A stretch of DNA of 34,068 nt from Candidatus Limiplasma stercoravium. Lineage in GTDB: Bacteria > Bacillota > Clostridia > Christensenellales > Aristaeellaceae. Position 1 is the first letter of the stretch; the number at the start of each line of letters is the position of its first letter. The notes beneath the pieces were generated by a model that saw only the letters and a list, made by a program, of their open reading frames with translations, did no database searches and had not been told where the DNA came from. The stretch is from positions 1 through 34,068 of the forward strand of contig DVME01000110.1 of NCBI GenBank assembly GCA_018715175.1, in the 5' to 3' direction. A program made the translations under genes and the position numbers. Below are positions 12,636-20,482 of this stretch, in pieces.

Positions 12636-13796
12636 ATGAAAAAAGCCATTCGCCGTCTGGCCGCCGCCATGCTTGCGGCGTTGACGATGTTCACCGCGAC
12701 CGCGCTGGCGGAAAGCTTTGGCGTCGTAACCGGAACCGATACGCTCAACCTGCGCTCGCAGGGCAGCTCCTCCAGCCAATGGCTGGGCAGTTATAGCCGC
12801 GGCACCTGGCTGCGCATCAACGGCAGCCAAAATAATTTCTACTTTGTTTATGGGCCGGATGGCAAAACCGGCTATATGAGCAAAAACTACATCCAGCTGG
12901 TGGATACGTCCAGCGTCACGGGATATGCGCAGGTGGCCATCGTTAACAACCAAAACGGCGGCGCGTTCCTCAATTTCCGCGCCCAGCCCAGCTATTCGTC
13001 CAGCGTGCTGGGCATCTTCTACAACGGCGTACCCCTGCTGGTCAAGAGCTATGCGGACGGCTGGTACTGCGTGCAGATCAACGGGCAAACCGGGTACGTG
13101 CGCCAGGAGTACGTCAATATTTCCAACCTTCCCGCTTCCTCTACCGTGGCGACCATCAAAACGCCCAATAATACGGCCATGAACCTTCGCTCCGGCCCGG
13201 GCATGAATTACGGCGTGGTGCGCCAGTTTTCCGGCGACCGCTATGTGATGGTTCTGGCCCAGGGCAACAGCTGGTGGTATGTGAGCATCGACGGTTACAC
13301 CGGCTTTATGAGCGCCGACTTTTTGCGCCTGGGCCTGCAGTCCGCCAAGGATCTCGCCGCTCAAAGCGGCACAACGCCGGCGGGACAGATGTATGCGGTG
13401 GTGGCCAATCCCCGCAGCACCCAGTCGCTCAACCTGCGCCAATATGCTTCCACAGGGTCGGCCGTGCTGCATAAGCTCTACAACGGAAACCGGCTTTGGG
13501 TACACGAACAGGGCGTGGAATGGTGCTCCATCACCGACCAAACGACCGGCATTTCCGGCTACGTCATGACGGACTACATCACCCTTTACAACGCGCCCAC
13601 CGTGCCTTCGCGCCAGGTGGTTCACCCCAACAATACCTACGTCAACCTTCGCTCCAGCGCCAATATGAACCTCAATAACGTCCTTATCCGCGTGCCTTCG
13701 GGCAGCAGCGTGACCATCCTGATTCCCGGGAGCGACTGGTGCAAGGTTCGCTACGGCGGCTATACGGGCTATATGATGAGCTATTTTCTCAAATAG
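12636..13796 (+). CDS. Secreted protein with five bacterial SH3 (SH3b) repeats
   Basis: A 386-residue exported protein. A signal peptide MKKAIRRLAAAMLAALTMF ends in ALA near residue 26. Five SH3b modules of 60-70 residues follow. Each has an LNLR/LNFR/MNLR/VNLR-like strand, a Trp/Tyr-rich middle and a closing GYM/GYV/GFM. The module cores are LNLRSQGSSSSQW, LNFRAQPSYSSSV, MNLRSGPGMNYGV, LNLRQYASTGSAV and VNLRSSANMNLNN. Such modules bind peptidoglycan peptides. No hydrolase domain is present, so it is more likely a wall-binding or sensor protein than a lytic enzyme. The ATG at 12636 follows AAGGGGGG. Its last 16 bases overlap the 3' end of the opposite-strand membrane gene. I see no convincing sigma-A promoter in the 88-base gap upstream. 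Confidence 0.85.
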   Translation: MKKAIRRLAAAMLAALTMFTATALAESFGVVTGTDTLNLRSQGSSSSQWLGSYSRGTWLRINGSQNNFYFVYGPDGKTGYMSKNYIQLVDTSSVTGYAQVAIVNNQNGGAFLNFRAQPSYSSSVLGIFYNGVPLLVKSYADGWYCVQINGQTGYVRQEYVNISNLPASSTVATIKTPNNTAMNLRSGPGMNYGVVRQFSGDRYVMVLAQGNSWWYVSIDGYTGFMSADFLRLGLQSAKDLAAQSGTTPAGQMYAVVANPRSTQSLNLRQYASTGSAVLHKLYNGNRLWVHEQGVEWCSITDQTTGISGYVMTDYITLYNAPTVPSRQVVHPNNTYVNLRSSANMNLNNVLIRVPSGSSVTILIPGSDWCKVRYGGYTGYMMSYFLK

Positions 13797-14410
13797 CCGT
13801 ACAGGTTTGAAAGCAGCGAAAACACCGTCATACACAAAAGCGCCAGACTGCACACATAGAACGCGCCGCCTCGGGCAAAGAGCGTCCAAAGCGGCGTCCC
13901 GGCCGGCGCTGACCGCAAAAAGAGATAGTTGGCGCCCGTCGCACGATTAAACGCGCTTATCAACAGCAAATAGCCGCTGCCCAGCACCAGCGCCCTTCGC
14001 GGATCTGTGGGCAGCGGCTTTCCCATGCGCCAAAGGGATACCGGGCTCAGCGCCACCAGCGCGTGAAGCTGGCTGAAGGCCAGCAGCATCAGCGTGGGAT
14101 ACCGGCAGGGAACGACCGCGGGAAACGCCAGCGCCGACAACGCCGCCGGCGCCGCCAAAAACGCCGAGAGCTCATAGAGCCACGGCGTTTTTGTATACAG
14201 CAGCGGAATCGACAATACCCCAAACAGTCCGCACAGGTGCAGCGGAAGCCCGGTTTCCAGCGTCAAAAGTCCCTCCATGCGCAGCAGCCAGAGCTGTGCG
14301 GCCATGGCCAAAGCCAGGCCCGCCGCCATCCAATGGCGCAGCGCGCGCCCGTGCGTGGGCGTTAAGGCCACCACCAGCGCGCCCCAGGCCGCCGCCGTGA
14401 ACCATTGCAT
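13781..14410 (-). CDS. YwaF-like integral membrane protein (TIGR02206 type)
   Basis: A 209-residue protein with about six or seven hydrophobic segments. It has the look of the YwaF/TIGR02206 family, including LPLHLCGLFGVLSIPLLY in the middle and ATGANYLFLRSAPAGTPLW near the end. The ATG at 14410 follows GGGAGG with eight-base spacing. A longer reading to 14446 lacks such a site. Function is unknown in the family. It is convergent with, and overlaps by 16 bases, the SH3b gene. Its leader contains a terminator-like hairpin (14438-14455). Confidence 0.75.
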   Translation of the reverse strand: MQWFTAAAWGALVVALTPTHGRALRHWMAAGLALAMAAQLWLLRMEGLLTLETGLPLHLCGLFGVLSIPLLYTKTPWLYELSAFLAAPAALSALAFPAVVPCRYPTLMLLAFSQLHALVALSPVSLWRMGKPLPTDPRRALVLGSGYLLLISAFNRATGANYLFLRSAPAGTPLWTLFARGGAFYVCSLALLCMTVFSLLSNLYGYLRK

Positions 14411-14437
14411 GCCCTGCGCCTCCCTTTTTCGGGCAAA

Positions 14438-14455
14438 AACGCCCAAACGGGCGTT
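14438..14455 (-). terminator. Terminator-like hairpin in the leader of the YwaF-like gene
   Basis: AACGCCC, four-base loop GTTT, GGGCGTT, then a five-T run on the minus strand. It sits about 28 bases before the ATG at 14410. There is no minus-strand gene just upstream that needs terminating (the neighbour at 14583 is divergent), so an attenuator is possible. The second arm can alternatively pair with GCCC just after the T-run. Confidence 0.45.
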
Positions 14456-14521
14456 GAATCACCCTAAAAACACCTTTTAGCCACCACAATATGACGAAAA
14501 ATGGCATAAAATTGGGTGGGC

Positions 14522-14550
14522 TTTACCACTTTGAAAAAATGTGCTATACT
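14522..14550 (+). promoter_or_regulatory. Sigma-A promoter for the membrane-anchored unknown
   Basis: TTTACC (14522-14527), a 17-base spacer and TATACT (14545-14550), 32 bases before the ATG at 14583. Confidence 0.6.
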
Positions 14551-14582
14551 GGATAGGCGCCATCGCAAAGGAGGAATCCCTC

Positions 14583-15092
14583 ATGACACGCATGAACCGC
14601 ACCCGGTACCTGACCGCGACGCGCTCCAACCGCCTCCGCCCGATTCTGCTGATCTTGCTGGTGTTAGGCGCCGCGTTTGCGATCTTTCGATTGGCCGGCG
14701 TGGGAGGGTTGAATGAAAGCAACTACATGACGCAGCGCGATTTGAACCTGCGCCGTGAAGCTCAGCAAGCGATCAATGCCGTCAACTCCCTCAGCCGCCT
14801 GGGATCCAGCTCTTCCTCAGCGGAATTGGGCCGCTTGCGCCAGCACATCCATGGCGTGGAGCTGCTGAACAACCTCAACGTCGGCATGTATGGCGAAGTG
14901 GGACGCCTGTTTGCCCAATCCGTTTTTGACAACCTGTACGCCATCATCGACGAGTATGACGCCAAGCTTATCAGTGGCCAGCGAATCTACGACAGCCTCA
15001 ACCAGCTCAGCGAGGCGGTGGAAAGCCTGAGCGCAATGGTCACGGACGTTTTGGACGGCAAGACCGTGTCGGTGCAGCCTAGCGCCACTTGA
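14583..15092 (+). CDS. Membrane-anchored protein of unknown function
   Basis: A 169-residue protein that I do not recognise. The basic N-terminus MTRMNRTRYLTATRSNRLR is followed by one membrane segment at about 20-40 (PILLILLVLGAAFAIFRLAG). The remaining 130 residues are probably outside the membrane and look largely helical, with repeated hydrophobic spacing (REAQQAINAVNSLSRLG; LYAIIDEYDAKLISGQRIYD; LNQLSEAVESLSAMV), suggesting a helical bundle or coiled coil. The ATG at 14583 follows AAAGGAGG with eight-base spacing and has its own promoter. Its 3' end overlaps the DMT transporter gene on the other strand by 14 bases. Confidence 0.8.
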   Translation: MTRMNRTRYLTATRSNRLRPILLILLVLGAAFAIFRLAGVGGLNESNYMTQRDLNLRREAQQAINAVNSLSRLGSSSSSAELGRLRQHIHGVELLNNLNVGMYGEVGRLFAQSVFDNLYAIIDEYDAKLISGQRIYDSLNQLSEAVESLSAMVTDVLDGKTVSVQPSAT

Positions 15093-15507
15093 CCAGCACC
15101 ACGCCGCCAAGCATCAGGGCCAGACCCAGGTATTGCTTAAGCCCCATGGGTGTTCTGTGCTGCCCCATCCACCCAAAGGCGTCAATGAGCGCCGCTACCA
15201 GCAGTTGGGCGATCAGGATGGTGGCAATGGCCACCGTCGCATCCAGCCCCTTGATGGACAGCATCACCGTTACGGTAATTACCAGCCCCAAGGCGCCCCC
15301 AAACAGATATCCCGGCGGCGTCGCTGTCAATGCGCCGAGGTTCCCTTTTCCGAAAATCCACATGACCGCCAGCGACAGCGCAAACGCCGTGCCCTGCACG
15401 TAGGCGTTGGACTCCCAAAGTCCCACGCTTTCCTGCAAACGGGTGTTCATCACGCCCTGCACGCTCATGGCGCAGCCGGCAATGACGGCAAACAAAAAAC
15501 CGATCAA
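15079..15507 (-). CDS. DMT-superfamily transporter, YdcZ/DUF606 type
   Basis: A 142-residue, four- to five-segment membrane protein of the YdcZ (DUF606) branch of the drug/metabolite transporter superfamily. It is half the size of EamA proteins, so it probably works as a dimer. Typical features are FAVIAGCAMSVQGVMNTRLQ at the start, LGLVITVTVMLSIKGLDATV in the middle and YLGLALMLGGVVLVKWR at the end. The start is TTG at 15507, nine bases after GGGGGAGG; no ATG is available at the N-terminus. The binding site lies inside a 14-base-pair hairpin (15511-15550). The gene follows relQ by 48 bases on the same strand. The substrate is unknown. Confidence 0.82.
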   Translation of the reverse strand: MIGFLFAVIAGCAMSVQGVMNTRLQESVGLWESNAYVQGTAFALSLAVMWIFGKGNLGALTATPPGYLFGGALGLVITVTVMLSIKGLDATVAIATILIAQLLVAALIDAFGWMGQHRTPMGLKQYLGLALMLGGVVLVKWR

Positions 15508-15510
15508 ACC

Positions 15511-15550
15511 AAACCGCCTCCCCCAACAGCATGCACGGGAAAGGCGGTTT
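15511..15550. terminator. 14-bp hairpin between relQ and the DMT gene, masking the DMT ribosome-binding site
   Basis: Arms 15511-15524 and 15537-15550 pair over 14 positions, with two G-U wobbles when read as minus-strand RNA, around a 12-base loop. On the minus strand it begins five bases after the relQ stop, and its second arm contains the GGGGGAGG of the TTG start at 15507. On the plus strand it is followed by TTTTT, so it could also stop plus-strand read-through from the gene ending at 15092. Confidence 0.6.
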
Positions 15551-15555
15551 TTATG

Positions 15556-16224
15556 TCAGGTTTCTGGAATGCTCTCCTTGACCAGGCGGATCATCTGGTC
15601 GTGGATGTCCTGCATGTCGGCGTCCAGCGACGCGATGCGCTGCGCCGCGTCATAGAGCTGATGGTTGAGCGATTCGGGCACCGTGACGGATTCCTTGTAG
15701 CGAATCTGATGTTCCAGACTGGCCCAAAAGTCCATCGCAATGGTGCGGATTTGCACCTCCACCGGCAGTTCCAACCGCCCCTGACTCAAAAATACCGGCA
15801 CCTGAACGATCATGTGCAGGCTTCGGTAGCCGTTGGACTTGGGGTGCTGAATGTAGTCTCGAATCTGGAGGACTTGCACGTCGTCCTGCTTGGATAACAA
15901 GTCTGAAATGGTGTAGACGTCGTTGAGGTACGCGCACACCACGCGAATGCCCGCGATATCATGCAGGTTCTCCATCGCGGCGGACGGGAGAAGGGGCAGG
16001 CCCTTGCGCACGAGCTTTTGGGCGATGCTCTGCGGGGTTTTGATGCGGCTTTCCATGTGGTGAATAGGGTTGCGGCTGTGACGCATTTGAAACTCATCGT
16101 CCAGGATTTCCAGCTTGGTGCGCACTTCGCGCAGGGCGGCTTGGTAACGGCAGCGCATGTCCAGAAAGCTGTCCACCAAGGTTTGCAATTCCTTGGGCCA
16201 TGAGGGGAGATTTTCGTAGGTCAT
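15556..16224 (-). CDS. relQ: Small alarmone synthetase, RelQ/YjbM-like GTP pyrophosphokinase
   Basis: A 222-residue single-domain (p)ppGpp synthetase that transfers pyrophosphate from ATP to GDP or GTP. Motifs are SRIKTPQSIAQKLVRKG, NLHDIAGIRVVCAYLNDVYT, IQHPKSNGYRSLHMIVQVPV, VEVQIRTIAMDFWASLEHQI and YKES. The HD hydrolase and the TGS/ACT regulatory domains of long RelA/SpoT are absent, and the size matches RelQ/RelP. Distinguishing RelQ from RelP needs a phylogeny. The ATG at 16224 follows AAGGAG with seven-base spacing. A longer in-frame reading to 16419 would run through the promoter and terminator and is rejected. It has its own promoter and is followed by the DMT transporter. Confidence 0.93.
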   Translation of the reverse strand: MTYENLPSWPKELQTLVDSFLDMRCRYQAALREVRTKLEILDDEFQMRHSRNPIHHMESRIKTPQSIAQKLVRKGLPLLPSAAMENLHDIAGIRVVCAYLNDVYTISDLLSKQDDVQVLQIRDYIQHPKSNGYRSLHMIVQVPVFLSQGRLELPVEVQIRTIAMDFWASLEHQIRYKESVTVPESLNHQLYDAAQRIASLDADMQDIHDQMIRLVKESIPET

Positions 16225-16267
16225 AAGCACTCCTTGACGGACGGAATAAGGAAACTTGTCTACGACC

Positions 16268-16296
16268 ATTGTAACGCAAAAACACCGCGCAGGCAA
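16268..16296 (-). promoter_or_regulatory. Sigma-A promoter for relQ
   Basis: On the minus strand TTGCCT (16291-16296), a 17-base spacer and TACAAT (16268-16273), 43 bases before the relQ ATG. Confidence 0.65.
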
Positions 16297-16329
16297 GCGC
16301 GGAGGATGGGGGAATCTGCCGTCCCGTCC

Positions 16330-16358
16330 AAAAGAGGCCGCGCTTGGCGGCCTCTTTT
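16330..16358 (-). terminator. Intrinsic terminator after the DUF3048 gene
   Basis: A perfect 12-base-pair stem, AAAAGAGGCCGC/GCGGCCTCTTTT, with a five-base loop, lies 72 bases past the stop of the DUF3048 gene and before the relQ promoter. The A and T flanks make it symmetric, so it could act on both strands. Confidence 0.8.
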
Positions 16359-16430
16359 GCTTGTTCAAAAACGCAACGGTACGTTTGCTTGTAGGGCCCA
16401 AGCCAACCGCTTTGCCCAACGAGACAAATC

Positions 16431-17609
16431 TTACAGGCCGCTGAAAGTCAGCAGGCTTTCCGGCGGGAAGTGGGCGATGAAGGTCGTGCCGCGGGTCAGC
16501 ACCAGCTCGTTGCCCTGATCGTCCAAAAACACCGTGGGCGAGGTTTCGCTCTCGCGCACCCAGTAGCCGGGAATGTAACGGCCGCCGATGAAGATATCCG
16601 CGTTGCCCTGGCCCACCGCGCGCATGAGGGGCATGGTGCTGTTGCCGTTGGCGTAGTCATATCCCACGCGCTGGATGATGACGTTGCTAAAGGCCATCTG
16701 CTCTTGGTTTTCCTCGCTGCGATCCTCGGAATTGGCGGAGGTCATATAGGGCGCGTCGCCGGAGTAGCGCAGGTAGAGGTTGGTGGTTTCGTCATAGTAG
16801 AAATGCGAAATGTACTTGGAGTGGCCCCAGTCCAGGTTGATGGTGTAGGCCAGCTCATAGCCCTCCAGGTAGGGGCACAGATCGGCGAACAGGAAGGGAT
16901 GCGGCTCGGCCACGGTGGTTTCGGGAATCAAGGCCTGGATGCCGGCGGGGTTGACGTTGAGGTTTTCCGGGCCGGGAAGGTCGGACACGCGGTTGCTCAC
17001 GCTTTCGTAGCCGTTGTCCAGGAGGTTGAACACCACGCCCTTGTCATTGGCGCCCAGTTCCTTGAAGGTGTCGAAAATGTTGTTGCCAGGCCTGCGCGGG
17101 CCGCCGGCAAAAGCAATGCCGCCCTGCCATTCTTCGCGCAAAAGCACATGGCCGATACGGGCGGAACGCACCGGGCCGGCGCTGGTGGGCAGGCCGTCCA
17201 CCAGGCTGTCGGAGAACAGGAAGGTGATACGGGTTTGGCCCGTGCGGTAGAGGATGCCTTCGTAAACGATGTCCGCATACTGTCCGCCCCAGGGCGCGCG
17301 CTCGCCGATGCCCGCGGCGGTCACGTTTTTGCCGTCGATCTTAACCAAACCTTCAGGGTTGGTAATCTGCACCAAAACGGGCATGTAGCGGCCTTCCGCC
17401 AGCGGCAGGCCGGTGACAGGGCTTTCGCCTTCGATCACGGGGTTGATATCAAGCGCGCCGGCGGCGGGAGTAATGTTGCGGTCAGCGACGTCCTGCAGCA
17501 CGGTGCCTTCAGCGGCCATGGTGTAATCCGGGTCGTAAGCGCCCGCCAGCGCGGACGCGGATGTCATCGCCAGCATGACGATCAGCAGCAACGAAACGAG
17601 CTTCTTCAA
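16431..17609 (-). CDS. Exported DUF3048 (YerB-like) protein
   Basis: A 392-residue secreted protein. Reading from TTG at 17609 gives a clean signal peptide, KKLVSLLLIVMLAMTSASALA, and the TTG has GGGAGG eight bases upstream. An upstream ATG in frame at 17660 lacks this. The mature part shows DUF3048 features: PVTGLPLAEGRYMPVLVQI, ADIVYEGILYRTGQTRITFL and the family core GPVRSARIGH. There is no lipobox cysteine, unlike Bacillus YerB. The family's molecular function is not known. Some 60 residues around AERRPWGG-like loops (KIDGKNVTAAGIGERAPWGG) look like an insertion relative to the typical domain. It is a single-gene unit between a consensus promoter and a strong terminator. Confidence 0.8.
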   Translation of the reverse strand: MKKLVSLLLIVMLAMTSASALAGAYDPDYTMAAEGTVLQDVADRNITPAAGALDINPVIEGESPVTGLPLAEGRYMPVLVQITNPEGLVKIDGKNVTAAGIGERAPWGGQYADIVYEGILYRTGQTRITFLFSDSLVDGLPTSAGPVRSARIGHVLLREEWQGGIAFAGGPRRPGNNIFDTFKELGANDKGVVFNLLDNGYESVSNRVSDLPGPENLNVNPAGIQALIPETTVAEPHPFLFADLCPYLEGYELAYTINLDWGHSKYISHFYYDETTNLYLRYSGDAPYMTSANSEDRSEENQEQMAFSNVIIQRVGYDYANGNSTMPLMRAVGQGNADIFIGGRYIPGYWVRESETSPTVFLDDQGNELVLTRGTTFIAHFPPESLLTFSGL

Positions 17610-17680
17610 TGATGTAACCTCCCACGAAACAGTCGTTTTCAGGCCGAGGCACGCCTTCACCGCCCCGTCACCCGCAAGTC

Positions 17681-17710
17681 ATTATATCATCACTATTTTG
17701 CGCCTGTCAA
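17681..17710 (-). promoter_or_regulatory. Consensus sigma-A promoter for the DUF3048 gene
   Basis: On the minus strand TTGACA (17705-17710) and TATAAT (17681-17686), both perfect hexamers, with an 18-base spacer. It is 72 bases before the TTG start and 22 bases after the MATE gene stop. This is the best-scoring promoter in the window. Confidence 0.85.
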
Positions 17711-17731
17711 CGAAACGCGGCGTAATACATG

Positions 17732-19114
17732 TTAATCATTTCCTTGCGGGGACGCCTGCTCGACCGGATCCTGCTTGAGCATGCGCAATACCGGCAGCGT
17801 CAGGGGAATGGCCAGCGCAAAGGAGAGCGCGTCCGCCACGGGCTGGGCCATTTGGATGCCCAACAGCCCAAAAGCGCGTTCCAAAATCAGCACCGCCGGG
17901 ATGAAAAACAAGCCTTGCCGCGAAACGGCCACCACCGTCGCGCGCCCTGCGATGCCCATGGTTTGCAGCATCATGTTGGCCAGGCAGGTAAAGGAAAACA
18001 GCGGCAGCAGCGCGCATTGCAGCCGAAGCGTGAGCGATCCAATGCGCTGCACCTCCGCGTCCGTTGACAGAAACAGTCCGACCACCTGCGGCGCGAACAG
18101 GATGGCCAGACCGCCCACCACCACCAGGATCACGGCCGCCAGGCGTACGCAGAACCAAAAGGCCTTGCGCACCCGGGTATAGAGCTTGGCGCCGTAGTTA
18201 AAACCGCAGATGGGCTGAAAGCCCTGGCCGAAGCCGATGATGGTGCTTGCCGCCATTTGCATGATGCGGCTGACGATGCTCATGGCGGCGATGACGGCGT
18301 CGCCGTAGCCGCCGGCGGCCAGATTGAGGCATACGGTTGAAAGACTGTTGAGCGTCTGGCGCGCCAGGGATGGCACGCCGCCGCGCAGGATTTCGCGGTA
18401 GTTGGCCAAGGAAGGCGAAAAGCTTTTGAAGCGAATGGGAATGCTGCCGCCGCGCCGGGTGCCCATGAGCAGCAGCGAAAAGCTGACCACCTGGCTGATG
18501 CTGGTGGCGGCGGCCGCGCCGGAGACGCCCATGCCAAAGGTGAAAATGAACAGCGGATCCAGCGCCACGTTCAATAGCGCGCCCGTGGTAATGCCAATCA
18601 TGGCGAACAGCGCGTTGCCCTGAAAGCGAAGCTGGTTGTTGAGCACCAGGCTGGACACCAAAAACGGCGCGCCCGGCATAAGGTAAATGATGTATTGCGA
18701 CGCGTAAGGGGCAATGGTGGGCGTGGCTCCCAGCGCATAGGCCAACGGCTCGGAAAAAAGCAGGCCCCCCGCCATGATGACCATGCCCACCAAGAAGGCG
18801 GTAAAGAAGCCTGTGGCCGCCATGCGCTGCGCGTCCTGCGTGTCGCCGGCGCCCAGCACGCGCGACATGTGGTTGCCGGATCCATGGCCGAACATGAATC
18901 CCACGGCCTGCATGATGGCCATCATCGGAAAGACCACGCCGACAGCGCCCGACATGCTGGCGGATTGGATCAATCCCACGAAATACGTGTCCGCCATGTT
19001 GTAAAATGAGGTGATGAGCATGCTCACCGTCGTGGGAATGGACAGCCGGACGACCAGCCTGCCCAGCGGGGTATGGGTCATGTAGTGCAGTTTTTCTTCA
19101 GCGGTCATTGCCAT
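17732..19114 (-). CDS. MATE-family efflux transporter
   Basis: A 460-residue, twelve-segment multidrug and toxin extrusion protein. It has the two-bundle layout, with PLGRLVVRLSIPTTVSMLIT opening bundle one, YNMADTYFVGLIQSAS in the first loop and IVSRIMQMAASTIIGFGQGF in bundle two followed by QPICGFNYGA. These exporters use sodium or proton gradients to expel cationic compounds; the substrate cannot be predicted. The ATG at 19114 follows AAAGGAG with six-base spacing. It is the last gene of the long minus-strand cluster, 30 bases after the helicase. I see no terminator hairpin after it. Confidence 0.93.
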   Translation of the reverse strand: MAMTAEEKLHYMTHTPLGRLVVRLSIPTTVSMLITSFYNMADTYFVGLIQSASMSGAVGVVFPMMAIMQAVGFMFGHGSGNHMSRVLGAGDTQDAQRMAATGFFTAFLVGMVIMAGGLLFSEPLAYALGATPTIAPYASQYIIYLMPGAPFLVSSLVLNNQLRFQGNALFAMIGITTGALLNVALDPLFIFTFGMGVSGAAAATSISQVVSFSLLLMGTRRGGSIPIRFKSFSPSLANYREILRGGVPSLARQTLNSLSTVCLNLAAGGYGDAVIAAMSIVSRIMQMAASTIIGFGQGFQPICGFNYGAKLYTRVRKAFWFCVRLAAVILVVVGGLAILFAPQVVGLFLSTDAEVQRIGSLTLRLQCALLPLFSFTCLANMMLQTMGIAGRATVVAVSRQGLFFIPAVLILERAFGLLGIQMAQPVADALSFALAIPLTLPVLRMLKQDPVEQASPQGND

Positions 19115-19144
19115 GGCAAACTCCTTTGTGCGAAGGGGGAAGGG

Positions 19145-20458
19145 TCAGCGGCGGTCGTTGCCGGTGGCCAGGGGGACGCGGCGCGCGGGCCGGGCAGGAG
19201 AGAGGGGTACGGGCTGTGCCAGCTTGGGCGCTTCTCGCGCGGCGCAGGCGCGGCTGGGCCGCACGGGGGCGGCTTTCGCGGGCGCTGCTTTGGAAACGGG
19301 CTTTAGTGGGCTGGGGGATTGGTTTTGCATGGGCCATGGGCTTTCCAGCCGCGGAATCTCCCGCCCGGTCAGCTTTTCGATTTGGCGCAGCTCCTTCATT
19401 TCGTCGATGCAGCAAAAGCTCACCGCCGTGCCGTCCAGCCCTGCGCGGCCCGTGCGCCCGATACGGTGCACGTAGCTTTCCGGCTCGTTGGGAAGGTCAT
19501 AGTTAAACACGTGCGACAGCCCCGCGATGTCCAGTCCGCGCGCGGCAATGTCCGTAGCCACCAGCACGCGCACCGCGCCGGATTTAAAATCGCCCAGCGC
19601 GCGCTGGCGCGCGCCCTGGCTTTTGTCGCCATGGATGGCCCGGGCCTGAATGCCGGCTTTGGCCAGATCGCGTGCCACGCGGTCGGCGCCATGCTTGGTG
19701 CGCGTAAACACCAGCGCGCTTTCCACCTCCGGTTGGATCAGTAGCTGCGCCAGCAGCAGCTTTTTGTTTTGCTTGTCAATCAGATAGAGCCATTGATGAA
19801 TTCGATCCACCGTGCTTCCCACAGGATCTACTTTCACCGTGACGGGGGAGGAGAGGATGCCCAGGGCCAGGCTTTCCACCTCGGCGGGCATGGTGGCGGA
19901 AAACAGCAGCGTCTGTCGCTTTTTGGGCAGCTGGGCAATGACGCGCTTTACGTCGTGGATGAAGCCCATGTCCAGCATGCGATCCGCCTCGTCCAGCACG
20001 AAGATTTCCAGCTGATCCAGCGACAGGTGGCCCTGGCCGATGAGGTCGTTGAGGCGTCCCGGCGTGGCCACCAGGATGTCCACGCCCCGGCGAAGCTGTT
20101 CCACCTGTGGCTGTTGGCCCACGCCTCCGAAGATCACGCAGGCGCGCAAAGGCAGGCGTTTGCCATAGGTTTCAAAGCTCTCGTGAATTTGCAGCGCCAG
20201 TTCGCGCGTAGGCGTGAGCACCAGGGCGCGTATGGGCCGCCCGCCTGCGCGCTGCTTGCGCTGGGTATGGAGCCGCTGCAGAATGGGCATGGCGAAAGCG
20301 GCGGTCTTACCGGTTCCGGTTTGGGCGCAGCCCAGCACGTCGCGGCCAGCCAACACCGGGGGAATGGTTTGGCGTTGGATCGGGGTGGGAGAGGTGTAGC
20401 CGCAGGCTTTGGCGGCGTCCAATAGAGGAGGAATAAGGGGTAAATCTTGAAAATCCAT
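19145..20458 (-). CDS. DEAD-box ATP-dependent RNA helicase (RhlE/CshA-like)
   Basis: A 437-residue DEAD-box helicase that unwinds short RNA duplexes in ribosome assembly or mRNA decay. Motifs in order: Q motif ([17 protein letters not shown]), Walker [29 protein letters not shown], then in domain two [25 protein letters not shown] and [10 protein letters not shown]. The last 70 residues are Pro/Ala/Arg-rich and basic ([17 protein letters not shown]) and probably bind RNA. The ATG at 20458 lies 24 bases after the small ORF, preceded by AAGGACGGACGAC. Clustering with rpe and rsgA fits a link to ribosome maturation. Which DEAD-box subfamily it belongs to is not certain. Confidence 0.95.
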   Translation of the reverse strand: MDFQDLPLIPPLLDAAKACGYTSPTPIQRQTIPPVLAGRDVLGCAQTGTGKTAAFAMPILQRLHTQRKQRAGGRPIRALVLTPTRELALQIHESFETYGKRLPLRACVIFGGVGQQPQVEQLRRGVDILVATPGRLNDLIGQGHLSLDQLEIFVLDEADRMLDMGFIHDVKRVIAQLPKKRQTLLFSATMPAEVESLALGILSSPVTVKVDPVGSTVDRIHQWLYLIDKQNKKLLLAQLLIQPEVESALVFTRTKHGADRVARDLAKAGIQARAIHGDKSQGARQRALGDFKSGAVRVLVATDIAARGLDIAGLSHVFNYDLPNEPESYVHRIGRTGRAGLDGTAVSFCCIDEMKELRQIEKLTGREIPRLESPWPMQNQSPSPLKPVSKAAPAKAAPVRPSRACAAREAPKLAQPVPLSPARPARRVPLATGNDRR

Positions 20459-20482
20459 GTCGTCCGTCCTTGCTTGTAAAAA

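Noticed and set aside
12630-13889. 419-codon minus-strand frame opposite the SH3b gene
   Set aside because: The plus strand has a signal peptide, five SH3b repeats and a good ribosome site. The antisense frame is a codon-bias shadow.
16470-17612. 380-codon plus-strand frame opposite the DUF3048 gene
   Set aside because: The DUF3048 gene has a promoter, signal peptide, family core motif and terminator. The opposite frame has none of these.
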